Source of the DNA: Agarophyton chilense
Lineage: Eukaryota > Rhodophyta > Florideophyceae > Gracilariales > Gracilariaceae
Assembly: GCA_030374765.1 (NCBI GenBank)
Contig: JARGXX010000021.1
Span: 496,001 to 560,000, forward strand
DNA length: 64,000 bases
Direction: 5' to 3'
Of this stretch, positions 10,870 to 22,738 are shown piece by piece. Position 1 is the stretch's first letter; the number at the start of each line of letters is the position of its first letter. The position numbers and the translations under genes were made by a program. The notes under the pieces are model-generated. The model searched no databases and was not told where the DNA came from. It worked only from the letters and a program-made list of their open reading frames with translations.

Positions 10870-12260
10870 ATGTCATCGGATGACATGTGTGATGATATGC
10901 TAGATGCAGAAGCTTCGAAGCCCCTGACGGGTTCATTCGTACCAATAACTCCTGAAGAGATGATCCGAGAACAACAAATGGATCCTTTCTGTACACAGAT
11001 CCGTTCTCGTCTCAATGAAGGAGAAACAATTCCCTTTGGAACAGATGACCAAAGATATTTGGCTCGAAATGTCGAATCTTACCCCCAACTTGTGGTTCCC
11101 GATTCCTTACAACAAAGGGTACTCCATCTTTCTCACTACTCGAAGTTGAGTGTCCATCCTGGAGGAAGATAATTGTACTTGACCTTTAGAAGGGATTTCT
11201 ACTGGCCTGTTACGGCTTTTGACTGTTATGCAGTACGTCGTTCTTGCACAAAGTGCGCGAAAAATGACGTGAAGTTACGCAAACAATCGAAAAAGTTGAA
11301 GCTTTTTCCCGCACGAGCGCCCTTGGAATTCGTGGATCTCGACTTTCTAAATGAACCAATCAGGACTCTTCGAGGAAACCGATATCTGTTGATGATGACA
11401 GACCGCTTTTCAAAGCTCGTCAGAACAGTACCGCTTCAACGGATTATAGCTTACACTGTGGCACAGGCCTTTGTAACTCACTGGATCTTCGTCTACGGTC
11501 CACCTGTGCATCTGATCTCAGATAATGGCTCACAATTTACGTCAAAGTTTTTTCAGGACGTGTGTCGAGTACTCGAAATAAGGAACCTGTTTACAACAAC
11601 CTACCATCCGCAAAAAAAATGGTCAGGTAGAACGGTTTAACCGTACATTGCTGAACGTGTTACGATCCCATGTCGCGGATCACCCCAAACAATGAGATTT
11701 ATACACCGACGCGGTAACGTATGCGTATAATACCCAGGTGCATTGGATTACTTCACTGGCACCATTTGAGTTGGTATTATCACGCACACCACCCCCAGTG
11801 GCTATTCAAGCTCAACTGATGCTCTCCACGTTCCCCTAGCCGAAGTTATATCGGGAATCTTAGAAGGAATGGTTGAACACAACGGTGCCAATTGCCCAGA
11901 AAGCAATGAAAAAGGCCCACGCCGCTTATAAGCGTAATTTGGATGATCGAATCCGCGAGCCTTTACCTCAGATAGCGGTTAACGATTTCGTATTCATACG
12001 TAAGTAATACTACAATCCTGAAAAGGATAAAAGGCACAAACTCTCACCGATTGCTGACGGACCTTACCGATTCATCTTAATCGATGAGACCATAGTGGTA
12101 TTGGAAGTTGACAAACGGCACTAACTGTTTTCTCTTGATAGAGTGACCAGAGCCCCACCGTTAACAACGGAGGTCGTAGTACAACCTACTACCCTCCCCG
12201 GTACTTGGCAAACCTCAACGGACAGTTCGCTCTAGCGACCAGAGATTTTCCCGCACATAA
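10870..12260 (+). pseudogene. Gypsy 1 integrase
   Basis: A zinc-finger-like region (HLSHYSKLSVHPGG, CTKCAKN) precedes the catalytic core. The first Asp is in FVDLDFLN. MMTDRFSKLVR follows, then LISDNGSQFTSKFF with the second Asp and TTYHPQ. A frameshift at about 11610-11640 leads into NGQVERFNRTLL with the catalytic Glu. A GPY/F-like LSPIADGPYRF follows near 12050. Stops occur at 11170, 11692 and later. Confidence 0.75.
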
Positions 12261-13194
12261 CCCACGGCTTTTCTGACCTACCAAAGCGTTCGAAAACTGT
12301 CATTACAGGCTCTTATACCACAACGAAAGGATCTCGGATAACCCTGACAATTGTTACTAGGGTGACCCCACATAAGGAGCGGGAGCCTACAGAAAAAGGT
12401 GCTACAAATAATTGTCCGGCAGATCTCGGGGCTCCCACTGATGAAGATACAATTACTCGCAAGTTGGCGATGACTGACCACCCCATAGATGGAAAACCTG
12501 CACCTGAACGGAAACGCAGAAGCGTAGAAGAGAAGGAGATTGCAATTGCAATGAAAGACGTAGGAATTTCATGAATCGAACCAGGATGGTACTGCTGCAG
12601 AGAAGAGATCACAGGTACTTTACAGCATAACTCTGCAAAACAATGGCGCCCTGCACAGTACCATATCGATACTTTATGCCACACACGCGTAATCGGCAAA
12701 CAGTCATCAAACGGGTCTCTGACTTGACAGTGCAGAAAAGATACTCTGGATGGTACGGCACTTTACAACCTCGCCGATTCATAGTGCCGTGGCACGGCGC
12801 ATGTTTGTGCAAAGCAAATTAGAGTTGATATGACCCTCTGAGTGTTCCGCCGCCCTGAAAAGTGAGTGTGAAGAACGAGATTCCCCGCCATGACGGATTT
12901 GTCAATCGCAAACGGCATTCCGCTGTTTTGTGGAAGACACCGCTCGTCGATTTGAAGTCCAATCCCCGCGGACGTATTCAGGATTAACTCGAATTCATGA
13001 GAGCTTCACGCATAACAAGGAGGAGATCTGCTTGGCCGCTTATAGCGAAAGATAGAATTACGCCGTCAACACGGGTCTCGACGAAGTCGCGAGTGATCCG
13101 AACACGTCGCGAAGTTGGAATCCCTCACTTGAGGCTCGCTCCGAAACTCTCTTGAGTCCTATAAAAGATCTCTAGACCGAAATACGTCATTAGG

Positions 13195-13422
13195 ATGGAA
13201 ATACCGCAGGTATACCCACAGGAGTTCGTGATAGATCACGTTGTTCGTCACGAAATCACTTTGACTGGAGACTACCGTTATCAAATCCGACGGTATGAAT
13301 ATAATCCTGTCGAAGACACATGGGAACCTGTTGCACACTTTCCGAGATCCGAAAATATTTTTTATCACCGAAGAACGGGTATACTGTTACCTCCAAACTT
13401 GGATTGTGCCCAAGTTGGGTAA
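13195..13422 (+). pseudogene. Gypsy 1 chromodomain-like C-terminus
   Basis: The frame reads EFVIDHVVRHEI, YRYQIRRYEY and EDTWEPVAHFP. This follows the chromodomain pattern (hydrophobic-E-I-L...R-x-x-Y-x-V-R-W...DTWEP) found at the end of chromovirus integrases, where it directs insertion to marked chromatin. The ATG at 13195 is probably not a true start; it is the end of the polyprotein. Confidence 0.55.
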
Positions 13423-13445
13423 ACCAAAACGGTATTGAAGTAAAG

Positions 13446-13538
13446 AAGTCCAGAAGTCGAAGGAGTCGAAGAACTCGAAGAAGTCGAAGGACTCGAAGAA
13501 CTCGAAGGACTCGAGAAGTCGAAGAAGTCGAGAAGCAC
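13446..13538. repeat. 9-bp degenerate minisatellite (GAAGTCGAA-type)
   Basis: About ten tandem copies of a 9-bp unit alternating between GAAGTCGAA, GAACTCGAA and GGACTCGAA lie directly downstream of the chromodomain-like sequence. Read on + they give Arg/Ser/Thr-rich or Glu/Val-rich peptides depending on frame. The two 1-bp slips between units argue against a maintained coding role. Confidence 0.75.
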
Positions 13539-13879
13539 AGAAGTTACTATGACAAGATGATTTTTACAACTACTCAAGTCACATATCCACTAGATGGAGG
13601 TGAGTCTATCTCCCTTTAGGAAAACTACGCCCCAGGCGAAGGACCAGCCCCAACACTATGGGAGGTACCAGCATTTGGTTGATAGCTCTGCGCCGCAATG
13701 GATAGGAGCTCTCCAATATCAACTATGTTGAGAGGGACTTCCACATCACTGGATTAGAGATGAAGGCGAATCGCCGCAACTTGCGGATCAACCAGATTCG
13801 GTGCGAGCGTCGTAAATCTCCAACCCGCCGGAGCATCCGTATCCCCACTCGCCCCGGCTACTCTCATAGAAACAGTCCC

Positions 13880-15521
13880 TTAAGAGGCGAAAACATCCTT
13901 GTCATCCACGTTTGGATCATCGGTATCGATGGTAACCGGAGAGGTTTCAGAGTACACAAATCCAGTCGCATGTCCTGCTGGGATGTCCCGAGTCAGTTGG
14001 CGCAACGCCCCCGCGTAGGCAGCGGATGTCACCACACCCTTCCATGGGTTGTAGTTTACAAAGTCACCAGCACATGGATGCCGGCGTCCTGGGGATCGAT
14101 CATACGGAGAAGCTTGTCCACGAGCGCGGTTCGAAGGAGGGATAGTATCCCATTCCACACCGTCGATGACACTCAGTAAGTAATGAGTTTCACGACAATT
14201 CTCGTCAGAGCCCAACGCTGGGTAGAGATTAAGTGCTCGAATTTTTGACCGAAGAGCCACCGGAAGATACCACAATCGGTTCTGATCAGAGGCCTCTCAA
14301 AGGATGAATGCCGCAACGCGGGTTGCTCATTTGGCTAGGACCAAGTTCCAGTATCCCGAGTGCTCATCGGGTAACAATCGTGAACCTATGTAGGTAAGAC
14401 ACGGAGGAAGTTCTGCGTAACACTCACGGGATACTTCGACCAGATTACACCATCTGGGAAAGAGTACGTACTTCCCTCGAAGAAAAAGTAGATGGAGGTA
14501 TTCAATCTCAACGTTCGGGTATGGTACGAAACACCTGAATCGCGAACGAGCTTTTCGCTCGAAGCGGATCATCTGACTAAAAGATTTCTGAGAGTGCCTG
14601 GATACATATCGAAATTCCGCTTTGGAGAATCGGTCTGCTCCAACACGTCATATGTGGAGAAAACTTGTGAACACCAAGACAATGGTACTCCGTTTCCGGA
14701 TAAGAAGCTAGGTTATCCCAATAGGATATTTCACCGCGAGTTCGTTAGAATGGAACATCAAATTTGTACTCCAAAAGTACGGGAGAGTCACCAAGGGTAC
14801 GGCTGAGTCGCTGATAAGCCAAACGCGCCATTGCGGACCTCGCATCATCAAGAATTTCATTTCTCCTGCGTAGGAGTGTATTAGGGTCAACCGCGATGCG
14901 GGTCCTCCAATCGAAGGAACGGACAATTTGAACCGGAAGTTCACCCAGAAGATACTAATCCTCTACATAGGAGTCGATCAACTGATTGTTTAGAACCATA
15001 GTGGGATGGAAGCAGGGGGCTCTGGAACAGAGGAAGTTGTCCTGGAAAGGATCTCGCACCACCAGCGATTCGCGCGATATCCAACCGCATTCGTCAGCTG
15101 AGACGAGCATCGCTTGAGGCAAATTCCAAACGAAATCGTCAACGAGTTTGTTCACGCAAGGTTGCGAGGTCCCCTGAGGAAGCGGAGCTGATAATAAACC
15201 ACTGTGGTATTGTGATCGCGCAGAGCTCGGCTCACAAGTAGGACCTTGATCTTTGTTGTCCGAAAAGAGATTCATTCTGTTTGGAAAAGATTGAGCAGCC
15301 TGCGATTTAGCAGAAGAGGAAATGTAGGCATTGCTTGGGCTGAGTGAGTCAGACGAGGGTTTCTTACTAGGAACCGAAACATCGGTGACACCCATGATGG
15401 AAGGACTACTTTTTACGTTATTCGTATATCGCTTCAGATTGCGATGCTTCCGCCGTACTCCAATTTTAAGGAGGGGGAGATTTATAGCAACACCTGCGCG
15501 TATAACTAGTCGGGGCACCAT
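13880..15521 (-). pseudogene. Gypsy 1 antisense ORF (aORF-1)
   Basis: On the strand opposite pol and downstream of it, a decayed protein of roughly 540 codons can be followed. The frame from 15521 runs to 14955 and on to about 14750. A second frame covers 14572-13880 with stops at 14327 and about 14295. Its best-preserved part (NVEIEYLHLL, KYVLFPRW, PPCLTYIGS, VAAFIL-EA, GVEW) lines up in order with aORF-2 at 33886-36144 (NVEYFS, WYVL-PEWW, PPVLAYFGS, LVAILALEA, IVEW). No known domain, signal peptide or membrane helix is visible. Antisense ORFs between pol and the 3' LTR are known from some plant Ty3/gypsy elements (Grande, RIRE2, Retand); I cannot say whether this is related. Confidence 0.5.
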
Positions 15522-16149
15522 TCATATGGCATCCGATATATCGGGGACTACGTCAGTGATTTGAGAATTATTAGTTTTTGGTATTTTAGACAACTTAGAA
15601 GGTACGCTAGTTAAGTCTCTACAGTAGCACCGTTGTGGACGGATGGACGTGCAAGGCTGTGGTTACACACATGATACGTGTATGGACTAGGATTGGTTTG
15701 CACTACTATAGTCGACACGCTTAGTTCACTGTGTAGAATAGACTTGAGCGATGGATTTACCGCCATCGCTAGCACAAAGTAAAGAGAAACTGAGTCCTAG
15801 GCTCTAGATCATGTCGCCTCAGCGAGTCTCCATCTATTAATGGGAAGAACTTCGACAGGTTTGGATAATCTATCCCCTCGGGAAGCTCAGGCGTCACTGT
15901 ACCATTGTTATTGGTGTGTTTCTTTCTTTTGTTGGTTTTCCTGTGTTTAAATCGGTACACCACCCCTGTACAGGGTTGTTTTTACCCGTCTTCGTTTCGC
16001 TTATCCAGTATGAATACCCCTTTCATAGGTCTGTACGCTTGGTCGTGCGTCCTACTTCGCCCTACATTTTCGCCCTTCATTTCGCTGTTGTAAACGGAAT
16101 ATTGTTGTCCTTGGATCCCCCTTGGATTATTCCCCTTTTCCGGGGTTCA
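15522..16149. other. Possible 3' LTR region of gypsy 1
   Basis: Non-coding in appearance, with T/C-rich blocks and a promoter-like stretch around 15.9-16.1 kb. Its position just beyond the aORF fits a 3' LTR or the junction with the copia-like remnant. I found no second copy in the window, so it stays unproven. Confidence 0.3.
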
Positions 16150-17387
16150 TCACCTTCGTAGGTATTGCCTGAACCACGGTGGTCTTACACCCACGCATCG
16201 GTTGCACGAAGGCTCGTTCGCTGAATTACCCTTCTTCACGAGAGCGGGACTCGAACACCCGAGATATATTTCCCCATCTGGGAGTGCTCTACAGGCGCCT
16301 GGCGTAGAATTCGTGTAAAATCCACGGTCTTGTCCTCTGGAGGCATCATTTCTGGAATGTCTTCCTCCACGACGAGGAGGTCTGAATCTACCATTTGAAG
16401 CGTTTCGGTGGCGTTTGAGGTTCCTCTTATTTGTCAGAAATGAGGGACTTAGACACAATTCATTGCACGCAATGTGCCCGGTATCACCACAATCGAAACA
16501 AAAAGACGAATTTCCACTACTGCTGGCCTTGACATCGGTGCACCTCTTCTTCGCACTTCCCGATTTGAATGACAAGTTCGATGCATTTCCTTGCGTCCTA
16601 TTTCCCAAACGAGTTAATATGCTCTGGTTGGATTGAGAAATTGCATATATGGCAGTTTGGACTTTTCAACCCACGATGTTCTTTAGGTCCTCCCTTGTAT
16701 AATGGCGTCATTTAGGTTTAGACGGCATCTGCATGAAGGTTGAAGGAGCTTCTTGACAGAGGAAGCTGGGCAGGTCTTTGAGCGAGTGTCTGTAAGATGT
16801 CCCTCACACCTACTGACAGCTTCATTGATCTTTCTCTTGGTTACCAAAAGCTCCTCCTTCGTAATATTGAAATTATCCTGCCTCAAAAGCTTAAGTTGAG
16901 GCTTCGATAGATTTTCACGGAGGTTGTAAACAGACTCCTGAAACTTCACAAGGTCGATTTGGTTCTGGATAACCCCAGTCTGGCTTCCATTTTTTATGAG
17001 GGCTTCGGCGAGAGAGATAAGTTGTATTTTGGCATTGGTCAACGTCTTCTCACTCAAAAACGCATTGTTGAGAATCTTTATTGCCAGAACTTCTCCAACC
17101 TTTGATGAGGATAAAAGTCCACCGTGCATGAGATGATCGGCAGAAAAGCTGCGGAAAAGTGATACAAAGCTTGGCAAAGGCTCATCCTTGTGCGAACAGT
17201 AGTTTGTAACACAATTAAAAGAAGAAATCAAACGAGAGACAACAGGAACTGGAGGATAGACCGCGACAAGTTCAATGAGTTGACATACCGCTCGCACTTG
17301 GTCCTCCTGCTTGTATTCAACACTTTCGTTTTCCCAGGTTTTGGAAACCACTGATTTATGAGAACTAGATAAAGCTTTTTCATACAC
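16150..17387 (-). pseudogene. Gag-like remnant with zinc knuckle (copia type?)
   Basis: The minus-strand frame 17387-16683 (234 codons) is helix-rich with SFVSLFRSFSADHL and KILNNAFLSEKTLTNAKIQL, a pattern resembling gag capsid proteins of Ty1/copia elements. After a frameshift, 16608-16150 has CFDCGDTGHIAC, a CCHC knuckle with distorted final spacing, followed by an Arg/Gly-rich basic tail (PRRGGRHSRN). Together these are the two halves of a Gag nucleocapsid protein. No protease or RT of this orientation follows. The element was probably cut off by the neighbouring gypsy insertion. Confidence 0.5.
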
Positions 17388-18660
17388 CTGTACGCGTAGA
17401 GTTGCGAATATTGTTTGATGAAAAAGATTGATGCCCTTCTGAACAGCAGTTGTAATAGTGTTTACCGATCGACAAACGTTGCAGTGCTATTTTTGTCTTT
17501 TCTTGGTTGGATCAAACGTTAGCGGATCTTTCGGATTGAAAGACATAAAAGCTTCTGGCGCTGGGACCATAAATATGAGAAGCAGCTGCACGAAGAAGAG
17601 GAGGGCTGTTTTGATAAATTGTAGTATGCGCTCGCAAAGGGCGTCGTCGAATCGGGGAAAGTTTCGTGGGAAAAATGTGTACCCCCTTGTCCACTTCGTC
17701 CCCAGTGTCTCGGGGCGGAGGAGGGGTGAGGTTTAGTATGCAGCGCCGGCAGCATCGTGCCAGGTGGCCCTTGTTTTTTGCACAGGTTCTGCTTGTAACA
17801 CGGTCTCGTGACTCGCTTCGAGTGTGGCATGCCTGAGTATTCACCTGTGTTACTGTTCTTTTAGTTCTCTTATTTGCTCTTTTTCGCATTTTTCTGGGGT
17901 TTTCTTATCCCTTATTTTATTCCCATACCTTTCTCGATTCAAGTCTTCATGTATAATCCTTCACCCCGTCCGGTCTTTTTTCTAGATTATATCTGTATTT
18001 GCACACGGGGAGAGGGAACTATTGCTAAGCTCACATGTACACATATCGGGACTCCAAAATTCAGCTAATCTTCATTCTTGCAGGTTTCGCGCTACAAATA
18101 GGTCTGCTTCATCTCTTAACTTTCATCACAGACTCAGGCGCGTTTTACATTCTTCGATTCTCGCTTCATGCTCTAACATTTTTCCTGATTACGCTGTGAC
18201 GTCGTCGAGCAGATTCAAAGAGGCTTAAACACTGTTTCGTTATCTCTAGGGCAACAAAAAGAATGTCTTCGTATCAAGCTGCTTTGTCGAGTTGAGCCAC
18301 TGAACTACATTCAAGACAGTTTTGATAGTTCAAACGAGACCCAAACGCGTTTCCCGTAATTTGGGGCCAGCAGCTTGTAGGGCAGTCCAGCCAACGAGGC
18401 GTTTAAAACATAAACTCTTGCTATAATGTGATGAGGTCAATATGTTCTATGTATCCAACAGTACTTGAAAAATATATATCAACGAATGGTTATAAATGCA
18501 TGCACACTGAAGTTTTGTTGTTGTTGCTGAGGGACAGTTATTGCATCGTTTTCTCAATAACATCAATAAAGCCTTAAAATTAGATTTGTAGAGGGTTTCA
18601 GAGATCTCTAGTGCCAAGGATTTTCAGGTACGACCAATACGCCTAACTCGCTAGTGATGC
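17388..18660. other. No recognised gene
   Basis: Only short frames on either strand. On -, near 17.75-17.8 kb, KNKGHLARCC looks like a broken zinc knuckle. It might be further gag debris, but it is too short to call. Around 17.87-18.0 kb there is a T/C-rich tract. Confidence 0.3.
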
Positions 18661-18683
18661 TCAAATGTCTGTACTCTACTTAT

Positions 18684-19090
18684 AAAGACTTGGTCAACCA
18701 AACCCATATATTCTCAATATTATTAAGGTTGTGGGTGTTTGACGGCGAGTCCAACATGTTCATCTTATTTTCTTTTACGCGATTAATTTTAGAAAATGAT
18801 CAATAATAATCAGCCCTTCCATGAATAAATATCCATCTTTCTTGTACAGCAGAACCGGCAAAAGGGAACCATTTTTTTATCGAAAGGGAGAATGTAAACT
18901 TTTGTATTGAGGTCATCAAGTGAAACAGTATTACCACATCTAAAGAAATGCTAAACTCAATATTTATTTTACTCACTGAAGCATTATTGAAAGAAGTTGT
19001 GGCTCTTTCCCTACGTCATGCCAGTTGGTAACAAAACCACGTATTCCATCAAAATAAACTGCTTGAAGTCCGAAAAGATAAAATTTTCCA
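18684..19090 (-). pseudogene. Tc1/mariner transposase remnant
   Basis: On the minus strand NFIFSDFKQFIL (from a VIFSDEKKFNL-type first Asp motif) is followed about 400 bp later by MLDSPSNTHNLNNIENIWVW. That matches the WPARSPDLNPIENIW motif carrying the third catalytic residue. The spacing agrees with the intact transposase at 60481-61476. It is heavily frameshifted, and its sequence differs clearly from the other two mariner copies here, so it belongs to another subfamily or is much older. Confidence 0.6.
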
Positions 19091-20235
19091 GTCAAATGTT
19101 TCCACAAAAACCCTCGGATTTGCTATCAAAGCAAACGAGTTAGTTTAACTTTTTGTTAAAAGTGAATTATTCTCTTAATGTTACTAAAATGGAGACTGGG
19201 AACCTTTCTCAAAATTTAGAGTACATTTCCAAGACAGCACTTTTTTGAAACTTAGTTGATGATAAAAGGAGAAGTATGACCGCCCAAATTATGAATTTTT
19301 TTGTTTGTCTGTCAATATTTGTCCACTCGATTTCAATTGATTTTGTTGACTATTTTTGGTGCATATAAGCTGCTAGACGGTATCACAGTGACGTAACAGT
19401 TGAGCAAATTCTTCTGACTTGAAAAATGTAAATGGTGCGGTAAAAATTGAGTTTTATAGAGTTCTGATAAAAGCCTTCTACTGGAAACAGGCTGGTAAAC
19501 TTGGCCCAAAAAGTGGTCGAGAAGACACGAAAAGATGAACTATATTCAAACGATCGGTTTCGTCCTTCCAATGTGCTCAAAAATGCACCACTTTAGCATG
19601 TAAAGTCTTTTGAAGGTATATGTTTAGTAGATATTAGAATATTGTGATTTGTTTTGATAGAATTACTTGTAACTTCCGTAAGGAACAAAATAACAGGTTG
19701 TTTAGATATTGATTATGACTTGTAGTATCTTCTTACTGCCACCTTAGAAAATGTAATCTGTGGAGGCTCTTATGAGCAATTTGCAAAACGCTTTTTGAGA
19801 TACGAAAATTGCGTTGAGTGCATAGCTCTGTCAATAGTAAAGATCAGTATAGAGATCAATAAAATCTGGCATTAGAGGCATGCTTGAAAGAAAGGCGACA
19901 ATATCATACCCTTTTGAATGGTGCAAAACACGCCTCGTGTGACCGGTTACATTTCGGAATTATGGAATTAGCACAACCTCATACAAAAAACTTTCAGGGT
20001 CGCGAATATTGGATTTCCCTATAAGAAAGATCAGATCAGCTCCAATTCCCAGCACAAGAAAGAAACCCGTTTCATATTGTCACGGCACGGCGATTTGCGG
20101 CCCACAAAGATGCATTTTTATCCAGCAGCCTCTCCGTCTATAACGTCGCGCACTCTTTTCTCTTCGTCCTTAGTTCTTTTCCTTTCTCGAACTGCTTCTC
20201 AACGCCTTTCTGGGGATCCCCAATGAGCTAGCACC
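19091..20235. other. No recognised gene; pyrimidine tract before family A copy 2
   Basis: The AT-rich part to about 19.9 kb holds only mariner debris or nothing recognisable. From about 20140 to 20210 the + strand is rich in C and T, directly upstream of the family A ORF. This is similar to leaders in front of other ORFs in this window. Confidence 0.3.
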
Positions 20236-21716
20236 TTGTATGAAGTCAACATGCCGTCATCATCAACATCAAGCTCCGAATATCATTCTCATTCTCCCGC
20301 ACCTCCACCGCCAAAGGCGGACTTCAACATTACTTACGCGTTTCTTTGCGATCAATCTGGCGAGACATTGCGTGAAATCTCACGCTACTGGCGCGTCAGC
20401 GACAATTTTCAAACTGCACACACCTCCAAAGCCATACTAGTGGCACAAATATTGTGCTTCATACATATCAAATATGTTTAATCGGAGAAGGCCACGATTG
20501 AACGTATCCTCACAGCGCGATCGCATTTGGAGTTTATGGACTTAAAATATCGGTAGGAGTTTATTGGAAACCCAAAGACATTACCCGACACGAAAAGCCT
20601 GGAAAAAATTGCGGCATGCGGTGGCGATACTTATAATACAACGTGCCATTTTCCCGAGCTTTCAACGCGTGGAAGGAGCTGTTCTCGTCGAGAAAATCAT
20701 AGGCGCACGAGTCCAAAGAAGGGGGTCCAGTAGAAGTATGGACCGCCTAGGAAGAACGGAAGAGTGCAAGATGATGTGGAATTTGATAGTGTAGATCATG
20801 AACCTCAGAGCGAAGATAAAAGCCCGAAAAAAAGCGAGTACCGTTCCCTTTGTCAGAATTTGCGAGACTCGTTGTTATGATTCGCAATGACCCCGAAACA
20901 CGTCAGGCGTTCCTTCGATCCTCCAAAACATTTTCGAAGCGGGCTCGGTTAGATATCAAAACGAAACCGGTGGACAATTGGACCAATGTTATTGAGGTTC
21001 GTTTCAATGATACCTCATTGGCTCCGTGGTTTTCTTTTGATCACGTTCTTGACGGGATTGTCTCACCTGAACTTCTACCTCGATGTTTCAAATTTGGAGT
21101 GTATTTGCGGTCGGTCTGGAACGGTTTTAGGTCTCTGTCGTCCTTGCCGATTAAGAAATTTAAGAAGTGTGGGAAAAACAACCCAGAATTCAAGGACTTC
21201 ATATACGGACTTATGGGTTCAATGTTGTATAAGTTGAGCCAGGTGAATAGAGATCAAGTTCTAGTAGGAGCTACTGCCCTTGCTTTAGGAACTAAGGATG
21301 AAGACGAACAGTTATTGGGTTCCTCTGTTAGGAATATCGACTACAAAGGAATGTTTGCTCATGAGGGCGGGACTGGTTTGTTTGACCGTCAAGAGAGTTA
21401 TGGGTCAAACTCGAACAGTCGAGTACAATTAAAAAAGCGATCATCTGAAGAGTTCGAGGATTCTAGTGTTTAGTTCGTACATTCTGTATGTAGCTTTCTC
21501 AACACTGAGAAGGAAGCAGAGAGTCCGGCTCCTGTTCAAAAATCTGTTCTTTTGGAGCGCGTCAAATCAGCTCTGGGGAAGATTGAGAAGCGTCGCAATC
21601 TTTTAGTGGAGTTAATTCTTGCACAAGAACTGGTGGACAAAGACAAAAATAAATCTGAATGGGAAGCACATATAATGATGATCAGGAAGCTTTTAGATGA
21701 ACTCGACAAGTCTTAG
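20236..21716 (+). pseudogene. Family A ORF, copy 2 (transposon-associated unknown protein)
   Basis: A coding frame starts at 20236 (Ser/Pro-rich, then LREISRYW), passes stops at 20479, 20554 and 20731, and shifts near 20840. It continues 20850-21716 with a single TAG at 21471. The conserved core reads EFARLVVMI and VRFNDTSLAP and aligns with copy 1 (EFVRLVIFI, NRFNDTTLLN). The part beyond the TAG is a Lys/Glu-rich predicted coiled coil (ERVKSALGKIEKRRNLLVEL) ending LLDELDKS. No known domain is recognised beyond a weak SAP-like N-terminus. The ORF points toward the Harbinger transposase on the opposite strand, with host gene fragments in between. Confidence 0.5.
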
Positions 21717-21814
21717 TGGTCTGAGGCAAACTCAACCATGTAGTAGAAAACACGCACTCTAAATCTGAACCCGTTAGTCTAAATACAGTTTCGGTAATTC
21801 CAGTATCATTAGAC

Positions 21815-22699
21815 TATGTTGCCATATCTTCAGCAATGAGATTCAAAAGAATCAACCCAGGAAGAGTATTCACCCGTGATAAAAGTCGGAAGTCGAACGC
21901 ACTAAGAGGTAACTTATTTCCGAAAGAATGTGTTCGCACAGTGTTTTTGAGCACATACCGTGCACATCCCTTCTTGCTTGCCTTGTTGGTCAATTGTACT
22001 ATGACACCACTCATTTAGAATAGGGTGTTGGTGATGACCATGGTGCGTTCACGTCCGATGTACTAGTTCTGCGTGATGTTTTTTGTGGACAACACAACGC
22101 AAACTGAATTCCGATGCACTTGCAAAAGGTCTTTTGCCAGATCCAGTGAGATTAGCCCCGCTGCACATCCCACACGTGCCAGATTGTAGGTGCGCACAGA
22201 AATTATCATCTTGTACTTGTTGACAAGAATCGCCGAAAGACTGGGAGTAGGGTTGAAAAGAGAGCAATTTACCACAAGAATATCGATGGCTTTGGGGTCC
22301 GAGTTGTTTCGACGCAACAGCGCGTCCATGCAACTGATCAGCACCAGTTCACCTTCCTCCCAGGCAAAATGCATGTTGAATACGGACGGCTCTTTCATCA
22401 CCACCATTTTCCGGAATGGAATGCAAATTTCCAAGGATTCCAACCTGAAAAGGTTTTTTACCGCTAATGCCACTGCACCCCAAGATATTCTTCTGGAACG
22501 CTATGGCCTCCTCATCAAACTTGTTCGAGGCCGAGGTAGTCCTCATATAGCGATTGATGCTAATATGGTACCAAGCCCTTTGTCGGATGAGAGGCGTATA
22601 GTAACGTTCAACAGCGTTGTGGCATACTTTGACGCCGAGATGCAGGTCATGGGGCAGCGCTTGGCCGAAATTTGCAGGGCATTTGCAGCCGCGCACCAC
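21815..22699 (-). pseudogene. 3-ketoacyl-CoA synthase (KCS/FAE1-type) pseudogene
   Basis: On -, FDEEAIAFQKNIL is followed after a frameshift by AIDILVVNCSLFNPTPSLSA, VNKYKM and VGCAAGLISLDLAKDLLQVH, which holds the catalytic Cys. Then come STKNITQN, and after two in-frame stops LTNKASKKGCARYVLKNT and VRTH. These are consecutive hallmarks of fatty-acid elongase condensing enzymes, which extend acyl-CoA with malonyl-CoA in the ER. The N-terminal membrane helices and the C-terminal catalytic His/Asn part are missing. It is head-to-head with the phosphoribosyltransferase pseudogene. Confidence 0.8.
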
Positions 22700-22738
22700 T
22701 CCACTATCGCCATTTCTTCGGCGTTCGATGAACTGTAA

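Larger units (their letters stand above)
8436..15521 (+). mobile_element. Ty3/gypsy retrotransposon 1, decayed
   Basis: An old element with domain order protease, reverse transcriptase, RNase H, integrase and chromodomain-like end on +, followed by an antisense ORF on -. The RT-RNase H-integrase order defines Ty3/gypsy. No gag or 5' LTR was found. A 3' LTR may lie at about 15.55-16.1 kb but lacks a partner to prove it. It differs strongly in sequence from the element at 26390-37633, although both have the same gene order including the antisense ORF. Many stops and frameshifts make it inactive. Confidence 0.75.

Noticed and set aside
22190-22738. A 182-codon + strand ORF upstream of Xpt
   Set aside because: It is antisense to the clearly recognisable KCS pseudogene.
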